5,909 bases of DNA from an uncultured Sphingobacteriaceae bacterium. GTDB taxonomy: Bacteria; Bacteroidota; Bacteroidia; Sphingobacteriales; Sphingobacteriaceae. Below are positions 1 through 4,751 of this stretch, one piece after another (position 1 is the first letter of the stretch; every line of letters begins with the position of its first letter). Made by a program: the position numbers and the translations under genes. The stretch spans positions 1-5,909 of the forward strand of contig CALNCF010000286.1 in assembly GCA_937875035.1 (NCBI GenBank). Direction: 5' to 3'. Below the pieces are notes generated by a model, which did not search any database, was not told the DNA's origin, and worked only from the letters and a program-made list of their open reading frames with translations.

Positions 1-36
1 TTTGTACCGCAAATTTCCGGCAATCGTTTTTCTTGT

Positions 37-66
37 ACAGTTACATTGGTTACATAAGCGAAATTT
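37..66. repeat. Direct repeat copy 1, candidate Crp/Fnr-type operator
   Basis: This copy matches 902-931 at 26 of 30 positions at a constant offset of 865 bp, with a 15-base identical core TTGGTTACATAAGCG (46-60). Within it the plus strand reads GTTACAT (40-46), TG, GTTACAT (49-55). This can also be read as GTTAC-N4-GTTAC, which fits the loose symmetry GTnAC-N4-GTnAC expected of a dimeric Crp/Fnr-family site. It lies just downstream of the restored stop of the TauE-like gene (65-67) and would be upstream of any next minus-strand gene outside the window. The repeat is seen directly. Its role as an operator is inferred. Confidence 0.5.
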
Positions 67-180
67 ATTTCAGGATGGTTTCTTTCAGGATCACATACAG
101 CCCCATGATCAGCACGAACCAGCCGAAAGCAGGTTTCAGCTTCGCTCCGCTGATCTTTGAGGATAGATAGTTGCCGGCGA
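65..180 (-). other. Out-of-frame C-terminal segment of the TauE/SafE-like exporter
   Basis: Read on the minus strand in the frame ending at the TAA at 65-67, this segment encodes AGNYLSSKISGAKLKP, then AFGWFVLIMGLYVILKE and a short tail. That is the usual end of Bacteroidota TauE/SafE proteins, including the last hydrophobic helix. It is one base out of frame with the upstream exporter ORF. Restoring a single base within the codon remnant TC at 179-180 (for example ATC TTC GCC GGC) joins the two frames with family-typical spacing between the Ile and the Gly-Asn-Tyr-Leu. The segment is therefore the displaced end of the same gene and not a separate gene. Confidence 0.85.
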
Positions 181-855
181 GATCCCCGTAACGGCGATCG
201 ATGTTACAGGGATTAAAAAGGACCAGTCAACAGAAAAATGATGGACCGAAAAGAAAAAGCCGGCCAGCGAATTAACCGTGATGATGACCAGCGAAGTACC
301 TATGGCCGTCTTTAATGGGAGCTTTAATAAATGAACCAGCGCCGGGATGATCAGGAAGCCGCCGCCTGCGCCGATCAGGCTTGTAACAGCCCCGGTAAAG
401 ATTCCCTGGATAAAGATCATCGGGTAATGGAAAGGTTGCTCCGGCAATGCTTCAGCCACTGTTCCCTTTCTGATCATGCTGTACGATGCAAGGATCATAA
501 GTGCTGCAAAAAGCAGCATAAGCAGCATGCGGTTGGTAAGGGTGAAATTCCCGGCGCTGAAAATTTCCGGTGGGATGGAAGGAACGATCAGGGTTCTTGT
601 AAGGAAGACCGCAGCAACGGATGGTATCCCGAATACGGCAGCTGTTCTGATGCTGACCAGTCCTTTTCTGAAATAAGCGATGGAGCCGGCCAGGCTGGTG
701 GTGCCGACAATAAAAAGTGAATAGGTAGTGGCCGCCACTGCATCGGTGCCGAACAGGTAAACTAAAACAGGAACGGTTAGTATGCTGCCGACGCCTCCGA
801 TCAGTCCTAAGGTGATACCGATAAAAATAGCTGCTGTGTAGCCCGCTGTTTCCAT
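136..855 (-). CDS. TauE/SafE (DUF81) family membrane exporter, frameshifted at the C-terminus
   Basis: This is a probable inner-membrane permease of the TauE/SafE family, whose members are thought to export sulfite, sulfoacetate or related anions; the substrate here is unproven. The protein is very hydrophobic and shows the family's internal duplication: GLIGGVGSILTVPVLVY near the N-terminus and SLIGAGGGFLIIPALVHLL in the second half, followed by TAIGTSLVIITVNSLAGF. The ATG at 855 (METAGYTAAIF) is preferred because helix 1 follows directly. A GTG at 903 would add 16 residues that overlap a hairpin. As read the ORF gives 239 residues and ends with an atypical tail (SPATIYPQRSAERS). One restored base near 179-180 carries the frame to the stop at 65, giving 263 residues, normal for the family. 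It lies downstream of the Crp/Fnr gene and is probably co-transcribed with it. Without the correction the last membrane helix is lost. Confidence 0.88.
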   Translation of the reverse strand: METAGYTAAIFIGITLGLIGGVGSILTVPVLVYLFGTDAVAATTYSLFIVGTTSLAGSIAYFRKGLVSIRTAAVFGIPSVAAVFLTRTLIVPSIPPEIFSAGNFTLTNRMLLMLLFAALMILASYSMIRKGTVAEALPEQPFHYPMIFIQGIFTGAVTSLIGAGGGFLIIPALVHLLKLPLKTAIGTSLVIITVNSLAGFFFSVHHFSVDWSFLIPVTSIAVTGISPATIYPQRSAERS

Positions 856-867
856 GTTCAGAAAATT

Positions 868-889
868 GTTGCGGCAAAGGTGCCGCAAC
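868..889 (-). promoter_or_regulatory. Perfect 9-bp hairpin before the exporter start
   Basis: On the minus strand GTTGCGGCA, loop CCTT, TGCCGCAAC forms a perfect 9-bp stem, followed by AATTTTC. It lies between the regulator and exporter genes and ends 12 bases before the ATG at 855. It could be a weak attenuator or terminator after the regulator gene, or an mRNA structure affecting translation or stability of the exporter message. The T-tract is short and starts two bases after the stem, so a strong terminator is not supported. The hairpin is seen in the sequence; its function is inferred. Confidence 0.5.
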
Positions 890-1531
890 TCAGCAAACGG
901 CACAGCTACTTTGGTTACATAAGCGTGATTTTGTTTCGCCCGAGCTGCCCTGCTCTTCCAGCTGCTTTAAAAGTCGTGATACCACGACCCGGGCAGTCCC
1001 TAATTCGTTGGCTAATTGCTCGTGGGTTACAGAGAGGATCCGGGAGTGTGTAAGCGCGGCTTTCTTTTTGAGCAATGCGAAGAGTCTTTCATCTACCTTT
1101 TTGAACGCAATGGCATTGACAATCTCCAGCAGCTCTTCAAAGCGCTTGTGGTACAGGCGGAAAATATAGTCTAGCCATTGGGGGTAGTCCCTGATGAATA
1201 AAGAGACCTTATCAATAGGGAGGAAAAGAATTTCCGCATCTTCTTCTACCTCGGCCTTTACCTTGCTTGGCTCATTATGCAGTCCACCTAAAAATGACAT
1301 GATGCAGCTTTCGCCTGCTTTGATGTAATACAGGAGGATTTCCCTGCCGTCTTCCTCAGTGCGGATCACCTTCATCACACCTTTAGTCACGATCGGGATC
1401 GCCCGGATATGAGCATTTTCATTTAAGATAATGCTTCCGGCTTTATAGGTCTTTTTAATGCTGTATTGCTGCAGCTTCTCGACCAATTCCGGCGAAGTGC
1501 TGAATTCTGCTATTTTCTCAAGCGTTTCCAT
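890..1531 (-). CDS. Crp/Fnr-family transcriptional regulator, frameshifted at the C-terminus
   Basis: This is a cytoplasmic DNA-binding regulator. Residues about 15-115 form the cyclic-nucleotide-binding-like beta-roll (GVMKVIRTEEDGREILLYY, then GESC at 73-76, then EEDAEILFLP). A dimerisation helix follows, and the winged helix-turn-helix occupies about 140-196 (VTHEQLANELGTARVVVSRL). The canonical cAMP-pocket Arg-Ser/Thr pair is not evident and there is no N-terminal cysteine cluster of the Fnr iron-sulfur type, so the effector is unknown; Cys76 might be a redox or sulfur sensor. The first Met (ATG 1529-1531) gives a normal N-terminus. As read the ORF has 213 residues and ends atypically (SSGETKSRLCNQSSCAVC). 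In another frame LGRNKITLM ends at the stop at 915-917, which is the family's usual wing and end. It probably controls the downstream TauE/SafE gene, and perhaps itself. Confidence 0.88.
   Translation of the reverse strand: METLEKIAEFSTSPELVEKLQQYSIKKTYKAGSIILNENAHIRAIPIVTKGVMKVIRTEEDGREILLYYIKAGESCIMSFLGGLHNEPSKVKAEVEEDAEILFLPIDKVSLFIRDYPQWLDYIFRLYHKRFEELLEIVNAIAFKKVDERLFALLKKKAALTHSRILSVTHEQLANELGTARVVVSRLLKQLEEQGSSGETKSRLCNQSSCAVC
902..931. repeat. Direct repeat copy 2, candidate Crp/Fnr-type operator
   Basis: This is the partner of 37-66, 26 of 30 identical, with the same core TTGGTTACATAAGCG at 911-925. It overlaps the restored stop codon of the Crp/Fnr gene (915-917) and lies 47 bases or more upstream of the exporter ATG, where an operator controlling the exporter could sit. 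The left half is degenerate (GCTAC instead of GTTAC), so symmetry is weaker than in copy 1. Part of the identity could reflect the coding constraint of the regulator's last codons. Confidence 0.45.
915..946 (-). other. Out-of-frame C-terminal end (wing) of the Crp/Fnr regulator
   Basis: In the frame ending at the TAA at 915-917 the minus strand encodes LGRNKITLM, which is how this regulator family normally ends. The upstream frame is correct through LLKQLEEQG (Gly codon 947-949). The join needs at least one extra base after 946. Relatives usually have three residues between that Gly and the Leu-Gly-Arg-Asn, so a loss of seven bases would fit family spacing better than a loss of one. Only the bases AG (945-946) remain of that linker. 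Confidence 0.8.
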
Positions 1532-1550
1532 GGTACAATAAATAAGCTTT

Positions 1551-1558
1551 CAAAGGTA
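1551..1558 (-). promoter_or_regulatory. Bacteroidota-type -7 promoter element of the Crp/Fnr gene
   Basis: The minus strand reads TACCTTTG, an exact match to the Bacteroidota -7 consensus TAnnTTTG, ending 19 bases before the ATG at 1531. No good -33 TTG is present at the usual spacing. The bases just upstream on that strand read TTATGTACC, which resembles part of the repeats at 37-66 and 902-931 (TTATGTAACC). This hints at autoregulation, though the match is incomplete. Confidence 0.45.
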
Positions 1559-1642
1559 CATAATCTATCCCGTGCCGCAGTCCTCCCTCCGGGTTCGGGT
1601 GCCCGGGCAAAAAGAACACCGGTAAGCAATCATAATACAGAG

Positions 1643-1673
1643 ATACCCTGATACCCTTACATAAAATACCCTG
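1643..1673 (+). repeat. Three ATACCCT direct repeats in the divergent intergenic region
   Basis: ATACCCTG occurs at 1643-1650, ATACCCTT at 1651-1658 and ATACCCTG again at 1666-1673, so start-to-start distances are 8 and 15 bases. They lie upstream of the -7 element at 1706-1713, where an activator would bind, roughly 45-75 bases before the likely transcription start of the T9SS protein gene. The repeats are seen directly; a role as regulator-binding sites is inferred. Confidence 0.45.
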
Positions 1674-1705
1674 CTGCGTGTATATAGCCTGCGGAATGCC
1701 TTGAT

Positions 1706-1713
1706 TAGCTTTG
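1706..1713 (+). promoter_or_regulatory. Bacteroidota-type -7 promoter element of the T9SS protein gene
   Basis: The plus strand reads TAGCTTTG, an exact match to TAnnTTTG, placed 19 bases before the ATG at 1733. No TTG lies at the normal -33 distance, so the promoter may be weak or activator-dependent. The three ATACCCT repeats lie immediately upstream of where a -33 element would be. The short leader has no Shine-Dalgarno sequence, as is usual in Bacteroidota. Confidence 0.5.
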
Positions 1714-1732
1714 CGATCTAAACCTTACTGAT

Positions 1733-3952
1733 ATGAAACGACTTTACCTATTTTGTTGTATGCTGCTGATTCCCACGCTGATGCTGGCTCAGCAATGGAA
1801 CCGCTCACAGGCCATCCAGGGCGGGAAATTCCTTGATGTGATCCGCAACGGGAATACCCTGCTGGCGGCTACGCAGGACGGCCTTTACCGTTCTTCTGAC
1901 GAAGGGGCGAGCTGGCTGAAGATGAACAGCTCACTGGATGCCGTCATGGCCAAGGTGTACTCTTCTTATGGCCAGAGCAAGCTGTTCTACCTTAAGCAGG
2001 ATACGCTTTATTTCTTCGGAGGGTATGAGCTGCACCGTTCGGTAGATAGCGGCGCGACCTGGACCCGTATCACACCTGCTTTCACGATTGACTACAACGC
2101 CTCCTTTGCCTGTACAGACAAGGCGATCTATTGCACACTGGCTTCCTTCTCCGGTCCTTCCGAGATCCGGAGATCGGCCGATGGCGGCGCGACCTGGACA
2201 CTGTGCGATACCACTTCGCAGAAGCTGACCATGTATGGTGCAGGCGATACCTTATTTTTCTGGGGATATTCAGGGGATATCTGGAGCAGCAATAAGATGT
2301 GCCAGGTGAATTACCTCGATGCCGCGGAAAAGATCCAGCCTTATGGAACCACCGGTCTGCCGGCCAACTCTTATATCACAGGCTTGGAACGGCTGAACGG
2401 CCGCATGGTCGCAGTCGTTCCCGACTACGGGTCCGCCAGCAGCATCCAGCGATACCGCATGTATTCCAGGAGCGGTCAGACCTGGTCGCAAACCATGGAC
2501 TTTAAGCGCGACGGTATCTTGCTGCAGGCTAACGGCATGCTGTACTATGCTCCGCAGCTGACCGATTCCATCGCATATACCAGCGACGGGCTCGTATGGA
2601 ACAAGATCCTGGTTGCCTCGAAGCACAGCTTCCATAAGATCGCCGGCCTGGATGCCGGGCAGGTATTGTTTGTAGAAGAATATGGTCTGTACACAACTAC
2701 CTCCGTACCGGGTACTTTTACGAAAGCGAACGCCGGCTTCTATTTCCCGTCTACCGCAGCCATCGCGAAGCTGAACAACGACATGTATGTAGCGCACGAA
2801 AGCCTGGGTGTTTTTTATTCGCAGGATAATGGTGTAACCTTTACCGACATTACAGCAGGAGTTTCCAACACGGTAGGCAGACTTGCCATCTGTAATGCTC
2901 AATTGCTGGCATACAACCAGAGCCTGTACCAGGGTTCGAAAGCCTTTGTGTTTTCTCCTCAGACCTCAACGTGGGACAGCCTTGCCTTGCCTGCCAACAA
3001 TGGCTACCAGCAGGGCAGGATCGCAGCGGTAACAAGCTCTATGATCCTGCTGTACCTCAAAGAGAAAATCTCCACCAATGTGTATGCAGACCGGTATTAT
3101 TCCAGCACCGACCTGGGTGGTACCTGGAAAGACATCACCCCGCAGATCCCTGCAAACGCTTTAGCTTATGGCGAGTTCTTCAGCGGCGACAACGGCGAGC
3201 TGTTCATCCGGAACGAGTTCTGGTCGAGCAATGGCAAGGTGCAGGAATTCTATCTGTCAAGAACGGCAGATCCTGCGTTCAGCCCGCTGGGATTCAGCAT
3301 GAGCAAGGATGTGTGGTATACGAACGTATCGTATCATAACGGCGAGTTCTTCCTGCTTAAGAACATGCACAACGCGCCCGATTCCCTGTACATCACGAAC
3401 AGCGATTCCCTGAAATTCTTCAGGCAGATCACCTACGGAAGCTTTAAATTCTATAATAAGCAGATGGGAGAGGGCGGACTGATCGTTACAGGCGATACCT
3501 TCTATTCCATCGGGATGGACAGCGTCGACCTCGACCTTACGCTGATCCGTTCGCTGGATGGCGGAGCAAGCTGGCACCGCTTTACCGATGGCTTTGCGCC
3601 ACGCACGACACCGAACCAGCTTTTCCGCGACGGAAGTGACCTTTGGGTAGCTGCAAGCAACGGACTCTGGAAGTACGGTACCGTCAGCACCTATGCTCCT
3701 GCACCGGGCAGCACGGCCAAACAGGATATCCGCCTGTACCCGAACCCTTGCCGTCACTACATCCAGGCAGACCTGGAAGGGATCTCGGAAGGCGCCCTGA
3801 TCAGAGTTTATGATATGAGTGGCAGGCTAATGTTCCGGCAGGAAGCCGCTCAGCAGCAGCTCCGGATCGATACCGATCAGTATCCGAAAGGGATGTACCT
3901 GCTGCAGGTGATCGGCGCTGAGATCATCACCCGGAAATTCATTGTCGATTAA
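1733..3952 (+). CDS. Secreted Asp-box beta-propeller protein with T9SS type A sorting domain
   Basis: This 739-residue protein is probably exported through Sec and then through the type IX system to the cell surface or medium. Residues 1-19 form a signal peptide (MKRLYLFCCMLLIPTLMLA) with likely cleavage before QQ. The body carries seven Asp-box (BNR-type, SxDxGxxW) motifs or close variants, at about 54-61, 103-110, 148-155, 283-289, 363-370, 458-465 and 607-614. Degenerate ones near 245-251 and 408-414 suggest a multi-bladed propeller of the sialidase or sortilin/VPS10 type. Asp-boxes are structural and do not imply glycosidase activity, and no sialidase catalytic signature such as an FRIP motif is seen. 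Residues about 666-739 match the T9SS sorting domain: LYPNP, then IRVYDMSGRLM, PKGMYLLQV and a final KFIVD. It stands alone between a divergent and a convergent gene. The substrate or ligand is unknown. Confidence 0.9.
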   Translation: MKRLYLFCCMLLIPTLMLAQQWNRSQAIQGGKFLDVIRNGNTLLAATQDGLYRSSDEGASWLKMNSSLDAVMAKVYSSYGQSKLFYLKQDTLYFFGGYELHRSVDSGATWTRITPAFTIDYNASFACTDKAIYCTLASFSGPSEIRRSADGGATWTLCDTTSQKLTMYGAGDTLFFWGYSGDIWSSNKMCQVNYLDAAEKIQPYGTTGLPANSYITGLERLNGRMVAVVPDYGSASSIQRYRMYSRSGQTWSQTMDFKRDGILLQANGMLYYAPQLTDSIAYTSDGLVWNKILVASKHSFHKIAGLDAGQVLFVEEYGLYTTTSVPGTFTKANAGFYFPSTAAIAKLNNDMYVAHESLGVFYSQDNGVTFTDITAGVSNTVGRLAICNAQLLAYNQSLYQGSKAFVFSPQTSTWDSLALPANNGYQQGRIAAVTSSMILLYLKEKISTNVYADRYYSSTDLGGTWKDITPQIPANALAYGEFFSGDNGELFIRNEFWSSNGKVQEFYLSRTADPAFSPLGFSMSKDVWYTNVSYHNGEFFLLKNMHNAPDSLYITNSDSLKFFRQITYGSFKFYNKQMGEGGLIVTGDTFYSIGMDSVDLDLTLIRSLDGGASWHRFTDGFAPRTTPNQLFRDGSDLWVAASNGLWKYGTVSTYAPAPGSTAKQDIRLYPNPCRHYIQADLEGISEGALIRVYDMSGRLMFRQEAAQQQLRIDTDQYPKGMYLLQVIGAEIITRKFIVD

Positions 3953-3972
3953 TTAAAGACATCGTCTTTTAA

Positions 3973-4012
3973 AGAGGGAGCCATGCACGAAAGTGTGTGG
4001 CTCCCTCTGTTT
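3973..4012. terminator. Strong hairpin terminator between convergent genes
   Basis: AGAGGGAGCCA (3973-3983) pairs perfectly with TGGCTCCCTCT (3998-4008). Two G-U pairs and three more Watson-Crick pairs extend the plus-strand RNA stem to 16 bp, closed by a GAAA loop (3989-3992). It is followed by GTTTA on the plus strand and by TTTAAAAG on the minus strand, so it may serve both convergent genes, although both T-tracts are short. A smaller stem, AAAGAC (3955-3960) with GTCTTT (3964-3969), comes just after the stop at 3952. Confidence 0.75.
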
Positions 4013-4037
4013 ACAGGGATTCGCAAACGCTTTCGCT

Positions 4038-4667
4038 TTATGCACGTACAGCCGTATGGCCTGTTTTGATGATAAATTCTTTCAGCTCTGAGATGATAGC
4101 CTGCCCTTTGTCCTGCGCGTACCAGGTGTGCACTTCCTTTACCAGCTCTTCGTGACTGGCGGCCGGGTTCGCTTTCATGAAGGCATCGGTCTGGTCCTGG
4201 ATCAGCTTAGGGCGTGGTCCCCAGCTTGCTAATTCTTCTCCGCTGACAGCGTCAAAGCTCACGAGCTTAGGGATAGAACGGCTGCGGCCATTGGTGAGGT
4301 ACTGATCCATAAAATCGAGGTTCTCATCCCTTAGAATGATCTGAAGATCTATATAGGCAGAGGCGGTAGCTATTTTACCTATAAAGGGCAGGATCTGCGA
4401 GCTGTCGCCGCACCATGTTTCGGTGATCACGATCCATTTCTGTGCACGGTCGATCCCTGCCAGCGCTTCCTGCACCTCTGCCGTGATCTCGAACTGCTTG
4501 TCGATGCGCTTCATGCGCTGCGCATTTAAACGGGTCGACTCGACCAGGAGCGCATCCTGTGAGGTACCGGAGGTACGGCCCTGCTCGGCCTGCTCGCGGG
4601 TGATGTTAAAAAATGTTTCGTAGGAAACAGGGTTGTTCAGTTGGAACTGTTGAATGGTTGCTGACAT
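4038..4667 (-). CDS. Thioredoxin-family protein with a WCGDS active site
   Basis: This is a 209-residue cytoplasmic protein of the Thioredoxin_9-like type common in Bacteroidota. An N-terminal helical stretch (about 1-75) precedes the thioredoxin fold, with strand WIVITETWCGDSS at 78-90, the active-site motif W85-C86-G87-D88-S89, and the cis-proline segment RSIPKLV at 130-136. The second cysteine of the classical CxxC is replaced by Ser89, so a dithiol disulfide-reductase cycle is not expected. Monothiol chemistry or thiol binding is more likely, but the physiological role is not established. Only an A/T-rich leader precedes the ATG at 4665-4667. It lies 81 bp downstream of the nitrilase-fusion gene on the same strand and converges on the T9SS protein gene. 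No signal peptide is seen. Confidence 0.88.
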   Translation of the reverse strand: MSATIQQFQLNNPVSYETFFNITREQAEQGRTSGTSQDALLVESTRLNAQRMKRIDKQFEITAEVQEALAGIDRAQKWIVITETWCGDSSQILPFIGKIATASAYIDLQIILRDENLDFMDQYLTNGRSRSIPKLVSFDAVSGEELASWGPRPKLIQDQTDAFMKANPAASHEELVKEVHTWYAQDKGQAIISELKEFIIKTGHTAVRA

Positions 4668-4726
4668 AATGAGTAGTAAATAATATCTATACTAAACCAC
4701 TGACAAGGGATTTTGTGTGAGTAAAA

Positions 4727-4751
4727 TGATCATCGCCGGACTTCATGATCA
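4727..4751 (-). other. Small hairpin after the nitrilase-fusion gene
   Basis: TGATCAT (4727-4733) pairs with ATGATCA (4745-4751) around an 11-base loop. The stem overlaps the stop codon of the nitrilase-fusion gene, and TTTTAC follows on the minus strand. It could weakly reduce read-through into the thioredoxin-like gene, but the 7-bp AT-rich stem is too weak for a confident terminator call. No clear TAnnTTTG element lies in the 81-bp gap, which mildly favours co-transcription of the two genes. Confidence 0.25.

Noticed and set aside
331..720. Plus-strand ORF of 129 codons
   Set aside because: It is antisense to the TauE/SafE-like gene, whose opposite frame is a clear multi-helix membrane protein. 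The plus-strand translation is Cys/His/Lys-rich and low in hydrophobic structure.
901..903. GTG as the start of the TauE/SafE-like protein
   Set aside because: It adds 16 polar residues encoded across the hairpin at 868-889. The ATG at 855 starts directly before the first membrane helix, as in relatives.
945..946. Programmed ribosomal frameshift in the Crp/Fnr gene
   Set aside because: No slippery heptamer or properly spaced downstream stem was found at the join, and the missing bases fit a deletion or sequencing error better.
1589..1609. GC-rich palindromic stretch including TGCCCGGGCA (1600-1609)
   Set aside because: Stems are short and mutually exclusive, and no T-tract follows in either direction. 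Nothing supports a terminator or a defined operator.
2049..2200. Short repeat GGCGCGACCTGGAC near 2050 and 2186
   Set aside because: It encodes equivalent parts of two Asp-box motifs (GATW) and is explained by the protein repeat.
2270..2902. Minus-strand ORF of 210 codons
   Set aside because: It lies wholly within the Asp-box propeller gene on the other strand and its translation shows no recognisable domain. Such shadows are common in DNA of about 50% GC.
3257..3757. Minus-strand ORF of 166 codons
   Set aside because: It is antisense to the propeller body and the start of the T9SS domain. No domain or independent start context is visible.
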